From NCBI GenBank assembly GCA_013041835.1, contig JABDRH010000448.1:1-9722 (forward strand): a stretch of 9,722 nucleotides of DNA, in the 5' to 3' direction. Below are positions 1-7,078 of this stretch, piece by piece (positions within the stretch are counted from its first letter, which is position 1; each line of letters starts with the position of its first letter). The notes under the pieces are model-generated. The model saw only the letters and a program-made list of their open reading frames with translations, searched no databases and was not told the origin of the DNA. The stretch is from Desulfatitalea sp. Lineage in GTDB: Bacteria > Desulfobacterota > Desulfobacteria > Desulfobacterales > Desulfosarcinaceae. The position numbers were made by a program, and so were the translations under genes.

Positions 1-613
1 GCACATGGTTGACGAGTTTGATGATAGGCGCATCGCTGGTATCTTCCAGAAGGTCGGCGGCATCTTCAATTTGGTTGATGATGTCGCTCTCATCCTCCAT
101 ATCCTGCACCAACTGTTGGGCTGAATCCTGGCTCAGGTCGAAGGCCAGGTTGATGGCGGCCAGAATCGCCTGGCGGGTCGACAGCACCAGCTTGTAAGCG
201 GGCAATGCCAATATGCGCGCCAGGTCGTCCACGGCATTGAAGTTGCTGGGGTCGTTGGTGGCGATGATGTAGACCGAATCGCTGGCGTGGCCATCGCCGT
301 CGCCTGACGTTCCGGTTTGCGGCGCGGTCGGATTGGGAACGGCCATGGGCACCATGTTATGGCGTTTGAGAAACTGGATGGAAATCTTATGGGCGAATTG
401 ATCCCCCATGATGTTTTCCATCGGCAGTTCGGGCCAAAAGGGGATCTCGTATTGGATGCTCAACGCTTCCAGCAACTGCACTTCGGTGACCGCCTCGCGC
501 TGAAGCAGGATGTCCCCCAGCCGGCCGCCTTTTTCCTGCTGCAGATGGCCGGCATCGGCCAGTTGATCCTCGGCGATGCCGAAACGGTGCTTGAGTATAT
601 GGGCAAGTTCCAT
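1..613 (-). CDS. gspE: Type II secretion assembly ATPase GspE, N-terminal part (runs off the left edge)
   Basis: GspE is the cytoplasmic hexameric ATPase that powers pseudopilus assembly through GspL and GspF. The 204 codons visible start at ATG 613-611, 12 nt after the gspD stop, with an AGGA ribosome-binding core at 618-621. The first ~65 residues match the GspE/PilB N-terminal (MshEN-type) domain: a GDILLQ stretch at about 33-38, then a VTEVQLLEALS helix and YEIPFW at 55-60. A second N-terminal subdomain follows, with a VYIIATNDPSN strand/turn near 114-124. The family motif DAPIIKLVN lies at about 194-202, just before the catalytic core. Walker A, the Asp and His boxes and the zinc-binding tetracysteine lie outside the window, so activity cannot be judged here. 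A Gly/Asp/Ser-rich insertion (residues ~93-112) sits in the second subdomain. PilB of type IV pili is the alternative; the gsp neighbours make GspE far more likely. Confidence 0.93.
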   Translation of the reverse strand, partial: MELAHILKHRFGIAEDQLADAGHLQQEKGGRLGDILLQREAVTEVQLLEALSIQYEIPFWPELPMENIMGDQFAHKISIQFLKRHNMVPMAVPNPTAPQTGTSGDGDGHASDSVYIIATNDPSNFNAVDDLARILALPAYKLVLSTRQAILAAINLAFDLSQDSAQQLVQDMEDESDIINQIEDAADLLEDTSDAPIIKLVNHV

Positions 614-625
614 GGTGTCCTGCGG

Positions 626-3091
626 TTACAGTTTGATGAGGATGGGATCGAACTGGTTCTCGCGTAGCAGCCGCATGTCGGTCCGGGCGTCCTGCTGGGT
701 TTCATAATAGCCGATGCGCAGTTGAAAAAATGTCTTTCCGCGTACCTCCGAGCGTACGGTGTAGGCGGCATAGCCCTTGCCCTTTAATTCGGTGGCCAGG
801 GCTTCGGCTTGCCGGGCCGATTGAACCGAGGCGACCTGGAGCGTGTAGCCTTTGACCGAACTGGCGTTGGCTTGGGGCGACGGTGGATCGGCTTCGCCGC
901 CGGATCTGATCGCCGCCGGCACGGCGCCGGATGCACCCTGCTCTGGCAGGGTGGATGGGGCGAAGGGCGACAGTTGGTCTTCGGCAGGCGGCTGTTCATC
1001 GCGCGATACGGGGCGTGGTACGGGCGCTGCTTCATTTTCCGGCATTTCGACCGGACCCGGCATCCGCAGATCTTCCATGGGCGGCATGTCGCCATCGTCA
1101 AACAAGTTGATCTTCTCGTCTCGCAATCGTTTGATCTGCTTGTATTTTTGATGGGAAATGCGGTTCGATTCCTCTGGATTTTGAATAACCCTGGGGGTGA
1201 GAAAGATATACAGGTTGGTTTTCTCAAAGGCGGTGGCTTTACTGCCGAACAGGTATCCCAAACCGGGGATGTCTCCCAGGCACGGCACCTTGAGGTTACT
1301 ACTGCTGCCTGTGTCTTCGATCAGGCCGCCGAGCACCACGTAGTTGCCGTCCTTGCAGATCGTGGTTGTTTCGACCGTGCGTTTCAACGTCGTGGGCTTG
1401 TTATCATTCGGATCTTCTACCGAGGACACCTCCAGTGAAATGGAGAGGCGCACCATGCGGTCTTTGCTGATTTGAGGCGTAATTGTAAGCGTCTTGCCCA
1501 CATCTCGGTATTCATATGAGTTGTATACATCGCCGGCTATCGACTGGGACGTGGATGTCGTGGTTTGAAACGCGCGGTTCGTGCCGACATAAATCTTGGC
1601 CTCCTGGTTGTCGGTGGTGAGGATCTGGGGGGTTGACAGGATACGCACATCGCTGTCCATCTTATAGGCGTTGATGATGGCGGAGATGCTCGGAAAACTG
1701 ATACCGGAAATGTTGATGGCTTCGCCGAAGATGCCCACGGACATACCGGGGTTGGATAACACAGGAATGGCGCCACCATCCGTTTCTGTACCCGAGCTTG
1801 GTAAACTGGTGAGGCCGCCTATGCTTGATTCTCCCTGAAACTGGCCGCCGTAAACCATGTTCTTTCCTTCATACGATGTTTGCGACCCCAGGAGCCATTG
1901 CGTGCCCAGGCTGAAATTCTTAGTGGCGTTCACTTCCATGATCAAGGCCTCGATGTAGACCATGGCGCGGGGGATGTCGATTTTTTTGATGATCGATTCC
2001 AGCACCATGTAATCGTCCAGGTCGGCCATGATGATCAGGCTGTTGGTGGCTTTATCCGCGGTGATGCGCACATTCTTCGATACCACGGGCTGGGTGATCT
2101 TGCCGCCCTGCTTGGGATCGGTCCCGCCCTTTTGGGGGATATCCATGAGCACCTTGACCACATCCTCGGCCGTGGCATGCTCCAGGTAGTAGACATTGAT
2201 GTTGCTCTGGTCCTTGGGGGCCTCCTGGTCCAGTTTGGTCACCAGCTTGCGGATATTGTCCACTTCGCCTTCGCTGGCCAGCACCACGATTACATTGGTG
2301 CGCTCATCGGCCACGAAGGTGATGTCGTTGCTGGTGCTCCGGCGTCGAGCGCCCTTGGTCGTCGTCTTGAAGATCGACTGGAGCAGGCTGACGAGTTTGG
2401 GTGCGCTGGCGTTTTCCACCGGGATGATGGCGATTTGCTGTCCCACGCCGGTGATGTCGATGGCTTTGAGGATCTTGAGCAGGCGTTTGACGTTGGAGGC
2501 CACATCGGTGATGATCAGCGTGTTGGTGGGATCGTACGCCTGGATCACACTGCTTTTGGAAACCAGGGGGGTGAACAGGGTCTTGATTTCATTGGGATCG
2601 GCATACCGCAGGGGAATCAGTTGGGTGATCACCGCGTCGTCGTCCCTGCCGGACTCTTCCTCGATCCGGGTTTTGATGTTTTTTGCGCGGGCATCCGGGG
2701 AGGGCACGATTTTGGTGACCCGGCCGGCCCTGACCGTTGTGTATCCGTATACTTCAAGGACCGACAAGAAGACCTGGTAAGCCTCGCTGACCGTGATTTT
2801 GCCCGGTGAGATGATGGTCACCTTGCCCCGGACCTTGTCGTCGACAATGAAGTTCTTTTGGGTCAAGTCACTGACAAATTTAATGAAGACCCCGATGTCC
2901 ACGTTGTTGAAGTCGATGGAGACAAGCTGGCCGCCTTCGTTTTTAGGCTCCGCCGTTGCCGGAGTCGGCAGGGCCAGGCAGAAGCAGAGGCCGGCAACAA
3001 GTACCATCAGAAACATATCCAAACGCTGGCGTGATTTCATAGTCAACCGTTTCATCTTAATTTGTTTTTCGCTATGCCGAAATGGATTCAT
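626..3091 (-). CDS. gspD: Type II secretion outer-membrane secretin GspD with a C-terminal SPOR domain
   Basis: GspD forms the multimeric outer-membrane channel through which folded T2SS substrates leave the periplasm. The 821-residue product has an n-region and hydrophobic signal segment (about 27-45) with an Ala-X-Ala-type site near PATA (44-47). N0 follows at ~55-130, N1 ~153-215, N2 ~218-290, N3 ~296-375 and the secretin domain ~378-640. Secretin hallmarks are VYIEALIMEV (378-387), ILSTPQILTTDNQEAKIYVG (484-503) and VPCLGDIPGLGYLFG (602-616). A Pro/Glu-rich linker (~665-746) leads to a SPOR-like domain at ~747-821. Classical GspD proteins are about 650-710 residues, so the extra length is the linker plus SPOR. 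The start is uncertain: ATG at 3091, 3055 and 3040 all precede the signal segment and none has a strong Shine-Dalgarno. The inner two give more normal signal-peptide n-regions (14 or 9 residues, against 26). No lipobox is seen, so signal peptidase I cleavage is expected. gspC ends 38 nt upstream; gspE starts 12 nt downstream. Confidence 0.95.
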   Translation of the reverse strand: MNPFRHSEKQIKMKRLTMKSRQRLDMFLMVLVAGLCFCLALPTPATAEPKNEGGQLVSIDFNNVDIGVFIKFVSDLTQKNFIVDDKVRGKVTIISPGKITVSEAYQVFLSVLEVYGYTTVRAGRVTKIVPSPDARAKNIKTRIEEESGRDDDAVITQLIPLRYADPNEIKTLFTPLVSKSSVIQAYDPTNTLIITDVASNVKRLLKILKAIDITGVGQQIAIIPVENASAPKLVSLLQSIFKTTTKGARRRSTSNDITFVADERTNVIVVLASEGEVDNIRKLVTKLDQEAPKDQSNINVYYLEHATAEDVVKVLMDIPQKGGTDPKQGGKITQPVVSKNVRITADKATNSLIIMADLDDYMVLESIIKKIDIPRAMVYIEALIMEVNATKNFSLGTQWLLGSQTSYEGKNMVYGGQFQGESSIGGLTSLPSSGTETDGGAIPVLSNPGMSVGIFGEAINISGISFPSISAIINAYKMDSDVRILSTPQILTTDNQEAKIYVGTNRAFQTTTSTSQSIAGDVYNSYEYRDVGKTLTITPQISKDRMVRLSISLEVSSVEDPNDNKPTTLKRTVETTTICKDGNYVVLGGLIEDTGSSSNLKVPCLGDIPGLGYLFGSKATAFEKTNLYIFLTPRVIQNPEESNRISHQKYKQIKRLRDEKINLFDDGDMPPMEDLRMPGPVEMPENEAAPVPRPVSRDEQPPAEDQLSPFAPSTLPEQGASGAVPAAIRSGGEADPPSPQANASSVKGYTLQVASVQSARQAEALATELKGKGYAAYTVRSEVRGKTFFQLRIGYYETQQDARTDMRLLRENQFDPILIKL
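629..853 (-). other. SPOR-like peptidoglycan-binding domain at the C-terminus of GspD
   Basis: Residues ~747-821 of GspD read GYTLQVASVQSARQAEALAT, then a LKGKGYAAYTV segment, a TFFQLRIGYYET segment and a terminal PILIKL strand. This is the usual SPOR pattern: a YTLQVASF-like first strand, a helix with A/L spacing, a GYxAY strand, a (Y/F)xxRIGxYxxxxDA motif, a second helix and a final strand. Known SPOR domains (FtsN, DamX, RlpA) bind glycan strands lacking stem peptides. It is joined to the secretin by a proline-rich linker that could span the distance from the channel to the cell wall. The domain call is from motif reading, not a profile search. Confidence 0.88.
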
Positions 3092-3129
3092 GGAAAATGA
3101 TCAATTATGCCGATACAAGGTGTTCGGGT

Positions 3130-4047
3130 TTATCGAATATTATAGTTGATGGTGCGCTCCTGCCCGCGCCGTTTGATCTGCAGCGCCATGTCATCGGCCG
3201 AGAGCAGATTCTCATATAGGCTCAAGGCATCGTCCACGGTTCGAATTTCCCGACCGTTGAGACCCACTAAAATATCGCCGTTTCTCAAGCCAAGCCGCCT
3301 GAAAATGGAATTGGGCTTGATCCGGCTCACGGCCAGCCCATTGGCCTCGCCGTTTTCCATATGCGGGCGGATGGCGACCTGGGTCATCAAGTTGCTCATA
3401 TCCTGCATGGCCTCGTTGATCGTCGAGCGTTGCACGGTGATGCGCTGCTCTCTGGGCCCGCGAACCGGTGTCGGCTGCATGGCCCCGCGCCGGGAACCGA
3501 GACCGATCTGCCCTCTCCGGGATGCCGGACCGGCTTGCGCGATCTCCTCCATGCCCAGCATCTCATCCTTGCCGTTCCTGTTGAGAATGACCTTTTCGCG
3601 CATTACCATTTTCACGACGGCATCCTGGATGGTGTCTCCGACCCGGTACAGGTTTTGTTCGCGTTTCTGGGTGTCTTCAATAACGGCGTAAGCTTTCTCG
3701 GGAGCGCCGGACACCGTACCCCAAAGCTTCAGATGAAGATCGGTAACCTCCAGGTCGTCAACATCCATCGGTGGCGGTTCGACCGGCTTAGGGTCGCCCG
3801 CCTTGGCCGTGTTGAACAGGTCACGTTCCAGGATGGCGGCATATTGGGACAACGGTTGGTGCTGCCGGGGTGTTGCCGAAGCGTCCGCTGATGCGGCGGC
3901 GAGTTCGGTGTGCGGTGTAGCGGTTTGCATCCGCATGCCGGCCATTTGGTAAAAAAAGGAGACACCGAAATAGGACGCAGCCGTGATCAGCGTTAGGTTG
4001 GCGATGACCTTGATCTGGGTCGGGTTGATTCGATCAGCGAACGACAT
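3130..4047 (-). CDS. gspC: Type II secretion inner-membrane coupling protein GspC (HR and PDZ domains)
   Basis: GspC links the inner-membrane platform to the secretin: its HR domain contacts GspD N0, and its PDZ domain helps select substrates. I place the start at ATG 4047, giving 305 residues. This leaves a short cytoplasmic tail, one membrane helix at ~14-33 and a low-complexity Ala/Ser/Thr/Gln stretch. The HR domain lies at ~70-165, with an ILERDLFNTAK opening and a LHLKLWGTVSG strand typical of the family. A basic Arg/Gly-rich linker covers ~171-202. The PDZ domain at ~233-303 shows AVSRIKPNSIFRRLGLRNGD and the LVGLNGREI strand. A longer frame opens at 4125, but its extra 26 residues would overlap gspN by 92 nt, are not hydrophobic and look like noise. 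From 4047 the overlap with gspN is 14 nt, consistent with translational coupling; a GGGGAA purine run lies about 8-13 nt upstream. Confidence 0.93.
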   Translation of the reverse strand: MSFADRINPTQIKVIANLTLITAASYFGVSFFYQMAGMRMQTATPHTELAAASADASATPRQHQPLSQYAAILERDLFNTAKAGDPKPVEPPPMDVDDLEVTDLHLKLWGTVSGAPEKAYAVIEDTQKREQNLYRVGDTIQDAVVKMVMREKVILNRNGKDEMLGMEEIAQAGPASRRGQIGLGSRRGAMQPTPVRGPREQRITVQRSTINEAMQDMSNLMTQVAIRPHMENGEANGLAVSRIKPNSIFRRLGLRNGDILVGLNGREIRTVDDALSLYENLLSADDMALQIKRRGQERTINYNIR

Positions 4048-4906
4048 AGCTGGGATTCCCCAAGGTTCCGGCGATCCGGAGGATGATGCCTCGTTTCTGC
4101 TTGGCCCCTGAAGCCAGCAGACCACCGATCATATCGTTTTTATGCTCGGCAAGAAATGCCGGCTGCGGTTTGAGGGTACACGACAGGGCGATTCTGCTGT
4201 TTTCCAGCGGTTGCCGCAAAATGATGGAGCCGGTGACGCGGCCCTGCATCTGCTGTCCCGACGCTTCACATTGCTTGATCTGAACCGTGCGCGGGGTGAT
4301 AATCATTTCCGCCTGGAGCTGTGAAAAGTCGATCTGTTCAATGCCCATCAACGGTGGATCCAGGGCGACTTTCGCGGGCGTGATATCGAGTTTGACATGT
4401 GTGGCGCCGCCGGCGCCTTTGTGGCTGTCATAGTCCACATAGGCGGTCAATTCGCCGTCCAGTTGGTAGCCCGGCCACTGGTCGAGAATCTGAAAGGCGG
4501 TCAAGGGCACATTGGTGATATTCAGATTGATGGAATTTTTGGGCCGTCTGCCGGACAGTGCGAATTCAGCGCGGCCTTTCAATGCGCCTGTGCCCAGAGG
4601 GCCGTTAAACGAGACTTGTTTCAAACCGCCGAAAAGTGTCGGCAAGCTCGGTATGAGTCGCAGATAGGGCATTTGAACGATGGGCATCTGGGCGTAAGCG
4701 ATTTGCAGGGGTTCAACCTTGAGCCCCAGCGGAATGGCTGGATGTGCATCGGTGATGCCGACCGTCAGTAGCGGTTCGATTTCGGCCAGCTTATCGACGA
4801 TCAGATGGCCCGCCGTGCGGGAAGGAAATAACTGGTACAGAAAAAAAATCACAGCCGCCAGGGCGTAGAGGACGTATAGGGAAAGTGTTTTGACGCTCGT
4901 TTTCAT
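4034..4906 (-). CDS. gspN: Type II secretion protein GspN (Deltaproteobacteria/Leptospira type)
   Basis: The 290-residue product has an N-terminal membrane anchor (~7-27) followed by a periplasmic region rich in beta-strands. It resembles the GspN family annotated in T2SS operons of Deltaproteobacteria and Leptospira. Visible family-like elements are an FPSRTAGHLIVDKLA segment just after the anchor, an LFGGLKQVSFNGPLGTGALKGRAEF-type strand region near 91-115 (shown in part), a WPGYQLDGELTAYVDY segment, and a C-terminal GTLGNPSY motif. GspN has no firmly established role; it is dispensable or absent in many T2SS, where it is thought to be an accessory platform component. Two cysteines (213 and 243) in the C-terminal half could pair. 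The start is 3 nt after the gspM stop with no clear Shine-Dalgarno, which suggests coupling to gspM translation. The family assignment rests on position in the operon and overall pattern. Confidence 0.85.
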   Translation of the reverse strand: MKTSVKTLSLYVLYALAAVIFFLYQLFPSRTAGHLIVDKLAEIEPLLTVGITDAHPAIPLGLKVEPLQIAYAQMPIVQMPYLRLIPSLPTLFGGLKQVSFNGPLGTGALKGRAEFALSGRRPKNSINLNITNVPLTAFQILDQWPGYQLDGELTAYVDYDSHKGAGGATHVKLDITPAKVALDPPLMGIEQIDFSQLQAEMIITPRTVQIKQCEASGQQMQGRVTGSIILRQPLENSRIALSCTLKPQPAFLAEHKNDMIGGLLASGAKQKRGIILRIAGTLGNPSYVVR

Positions 4907-4909
4907 ACG

Positions 4910-5482
4910 CTATAATTGAAAGGTCTCCACTTGTAAGATGGCGTTGATCAGGCCGCTGTTCTTCTCCTCCCTGGACAGGGAGATGCGCTTGATCCAGATC
5001 ATGTTGGCCGATGTCTCGACCCCGTGTAAAAACTTGATCAGTTGATCCATGGTCATGCCGGTCATTTTCATTTCCACCATCGATAAATTGTACGGGCTGT
5101 CCTTCAGGTTCGACTTGGACGGCTTCATATAGCCTATGTTTTGTTTGATGCCGCTCTGGCCGGCCAATATATCCAAATAGGAGAAAAGGGTGAAGTTTTT
5201 CGGTCGCAACCTAAGCTTTGTGTCGCTGGTGCTGGACTGCAGCGTCAAGGACGTGTATTCGGCGGCAAGCTGCTGCATTTGCTGCAGCGCCTGCGTGCGG
5301 TCCTGAATCTTGCGTGCCATCGCGTCGCGACGGTCGAAAATGGGAAAGATGATGAGTTGAAAGATGATAAACAGCACCAGCACCCCGCCGCCGGCAGCCA
5401 CGATCATCTTCTCGCGCGGCTGCAGGTTGCTCGGCAGGGAAAAGTTGCGCAACGAGATGTTTTTTAAGGTTAATGCGGTCAT
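4910..5482 (-). CDS. gspM: Type II secretion inner-membrane platform protein GspM
   Basis: GspM is a bitopic inner-membrane protein that pairs with GspL and stabilises the assembly platform. The 190-residue product (typical for the family) has a short basic cytoplasmic tail, one strong membrane helix at ~26-48 (IVAAGGGVLVLFIIFQLIIF) and a Gln-rich, probably coiled-coil segment at ~52-78. A periplasmic ferredoxin-like part follows at ~97-190, ending in an ILQVETFQL strand. It resembles PilO as well as GspM, as expected for these related folds; the gspL partner upstream decides the name. The ATG overlaps the gspL stop codon in an ATGA tetranucleotide (5479-5482), a classic sign of translational coupling. 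Confidence 0.9.
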   Translation of the reverse strand: MTALTLKNISLRNFSLPSNLQPREKMIVAAGGGVLVLFIIFQLIIFPIFDRRDAMARKIQDRTQALQQMQQLAAEYTSLTLQSSTSDTKLRLRPKNFTLFSYLDILAGQSGIKQNIGYMKPSKSNLKDSPYNLSMVEMKMTGMTMDQLIKFLHGVETSANMIWIKRISLSREEKNSGLINAILQVETFQL

Positions 5483-6930
5483 GGCTCGATCTTCAGCTTG
5501 AAACGTACATTGTTTCCTGTTTTGTCTTTGTTGGAGGATGCAATGGTGACCGTTTTGAACAGGTCGCTTTGTTCCAGCCGGCTTTTGATATCATCGACCA
5601 CGTTGAAGCCCGGCGCATCGCCTGAAATCGTGATCCCATCGCTGCCCATGACCAGTCGATCCAACTCCACCGATACGGTCTTGGGGATCAACCGGCTGAT
5701 CTGTTGCAGCACATCGATGGCGCGGACCTTGGGGATCGCATGTCCGGCATCAATGCTGCCACCTTTGAGTTTTTTCACTTCGCTTGTCATCTGATCCAGG
5801 GGATCGATATGTTTAATACGCTTTGCCCCCGGCAGCGTGGCGGCGAACAGCGCCTCTATCTGCCCGTTGATTTGCGTCACGCGTGATTTGAGCATGCTGC
5901 CTTCCGCCCAAACGCCGCCAAGCCCCAACAACAGGACCAATGCCAGCATTATGGCGGGGCCGCGGACGTAGGGCTGATAGGTGCGCCAATAGTTCTTCAG
6001 GGTCGATCCGGTACGGTGAAAGTTGGGGCACGCCAGGCTCTCGACTTCGATGACAGCCATGGCCAAGGCCGCGTCATGACAAGGGGGGGACCACTCAGTC
6101 ACGGTGCCGGCCGTTTCCCATTTGGGCAGCAAGGCTTTAAGATCTACTGCTTCCGCAGGCAGCGCCAGCGCTTCGGCCAACATGTCGCGGGCGCCCTCAT
6201 CCACCAGATCCGGCCCGCTCAGGTAAAGGCGTTCAGGGGCAAAGCCGCCCGGACGGCCGTCCGCGTAAGCGGTCATGGTCTGCCTGATTTTCAAGGCCAG
6301 GGCTTCGACACCGGCTTCCGTGGCGGTTTCGGCTTGAAGGGTTCTGGCCAGGGCGATGCGTCGTTTCTCGATGGCGAATAGCGTTGCTTTAGCATCGCCA
6401 ATGGATAGCAACAAGGCCTGGGAGGGGATGTGGTGGTCATATGTCGACAATGCCAGGGCCAGGGGATAATCACCGGGCAACACCATCTGGGGTTTTCCAG
6501 CAACCGGTGCCAGTTGGTCCATGTATGACGCGAGCCCATGGCCGTCGACGGCCGCAACGAGCAGACCGGTTTCGGGCGTGTCGCTCTTTTGAAAATCGAT
6601 GACCAGCCGCGACACGTCCAGCGGCAGCGTCGGCTCCAATTCAAAGGGAAGCACCTGGCGAATCTTTTTTTCTTCCTTGAAAGGAACCTTGATGGTTCGA
6701 TAGAGGGTCTGGTCGGCGGGCAGGCTGATCACCAGGCTGGCGTTGACGGCGTCCAGGGATGCCAGCAGCGGCGTGAGGCCCTGTGCCAGGCGGTTGTCGT
6801 CCGCGCCGTCTGCCGGGGGCAGATGGGCATAGCCGCAAGCCTCGATGGTGTTGCCTTTCAGGCCGGTGTTGATGACCACCGTTGCAACACAATCGTTGCG
6901 AATGTCAATGGCGACAATCTGACGGCTCAT
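5479..6930 (-). CDS. gspL: Type II secretion inner-membrane platform protein GspL
   Basis: GspL recruits the GspE ATPase to the inner membrane and binds GspM. The 483-residue product has an N-terminal cytoplasmic actin-like (PilM-like) region, ~1-300, opening with IVAIDIRNDCVATVVI and including KVPFKEEKKIRQVLPFELEP (81-100), a segment typical of GspL/PilM. A second actin-like repeat shows LLLSIGDAKATLFAI near 173-187. The linker CPNFHRTGS (301-309) corresponds to the (I/L)NFRxG-like motif that precedes the membrane helix in this family. The membrane helix spans ~325-342. The periplasmic part (~345-483) is PilN-like, with VRAIDVLQQISRLIPKTV and a ferredoxin-like C-terminus. The start at 6930 has a good polypurine ribosome-binding site (GAAGAGAAGG, 6932-6941). 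It is the first gene after the only sizeable gap in the block and may start a second transcript. Confidence 0.93.
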   Translation of the reverse strand: MSRQIVAIDIRNDCVATVVINTGLKGNTIEACGYAHLPPADGADDNRLAQGLTPLLASLDAVNASLVISLPADQTLYRTIKVPFKEEKKIRQVLPFELEPTLPLDVSRLVIDFQKSDTPETGLLVAAVDGHGLASYMDQLAPVAGKPQMVLPGDYPLALALSTYDHHIPSQALLLSIGDAKATLFAIEKRRIALARTLQAETATEAGVEALALKIRQTMTAYADGRPGGFAPERLYLSGPDLVDEGARDMLAEALALPAEAVDLKALLPKWETAGTVTEWSPPCHDAALAMAVIEVESLACPNFHRTGSTLKNYWRTYQPYVRGPAIMLALVLLLGLGGVWAEGSMLKSRVTQINGQIEALFAATLPGAKRIKHIDPLDQMTSEVKKLKGGSIDAGHAIPKVRAIDVLQQISRLIPKTVSVELDRLVMGSDGITISGDAPGFNVVDDIKSRLEQSDLFKTVTIASSNKDKTGNNVRFKLKIEP

Positions 6931-7078
6931 GCCTTCTCTTCAATCGGCCGGAGCAGGGGACAACACAGATCATTGTATCCTTGACCCGGGCTTCGGCGGT
7001 GGATATTAAGTTCCAGGTTGATAGTCAACTGCTGCTTCAATTCGGGGGTCGGGCTCTCCTGCTTTTCCCAGTTATAAG
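6931..7078. other. gspK-gspL intergenic gap
   Basis: This 148-bp stretch is the only non-coding interval above 40 nt. I see no convincing small gene on either strand. It holds the gspL ribosome-binding site near its left end, a weak promoter-like pair and a small dyad (7017-7029). The gspK C-terminus looks naturally complete, so the gap does not appear to be decayed gspK sequence. No strong stem-loop with a U-tract is visible, so no terminator is called. Confidence 0.6.
7000..7028 (-). promoter_or_regulatory. Weak candidate sigma70-type promoter upstream of gspL
   Basis: Reading the minus strand, TTGACT (7023-7028) lies 17 nt before TATCCA (7000-7005). The -35 element matches 5 of 6 consensus bases and the -10 element only 3 of 6, so this could be chance. 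The -35 hexamer sits inside a short inverted repeat, GTTGA-CTA-TCAAC (7017-7029), which could be an operator or nothing. Its position about 70 nt upstream of the gspL start is reasonable for an internal promoter. Confidence 0.2.

Noticed and set aside
317..667. Plus-strand 116-codon frame at the gspD-gspE junction
   Set aside because: It overlaps the well-supported gspE start on the other strand and has no family resemblance.
809..1438. Plus-strand frames opposite the gspD linker and SPOR region
   Set aside because: They considered whether the SPOR tail was an artefact. The minus-strand frame is continuous and has SPOR motifs, while the plus-strand frames have none.
1880..2809. Plus-strand open frame of 309 codons antisense to gspD
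   Set aside because: Its His/Asp/Gly-rich composition is that of an antisense shadow of a GC-rich gene. It lies wholly inside gspD, which has strong domain evidence, and it shows no recognisable motif.
4048..4125. Longer gspC start at 4125
   Set aside because: The extra 26 residues resemble out-of-frame gspN sequence, would overlap gspN by 92 nt, and precede a normal short cytoplasmic tail that starts at 4047.
4910..6930. Type IV pilus pilM-pilN-pilO genes instead of gspL-gspM
   Set aside because: The PilM-like and PilN-like parts are fused in one protein with a membrane helix between them, and the neighbours are GspK, GspC and a GspD with N0-N3. This fits a T2SS.
6972..6977. TACAAT as a -10 element upstream of gspL
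   Set aside because: The hexamer is close to consensus, but no -35-like sequence lies 16-18 nt upstream, so it is not listed as a promoter.
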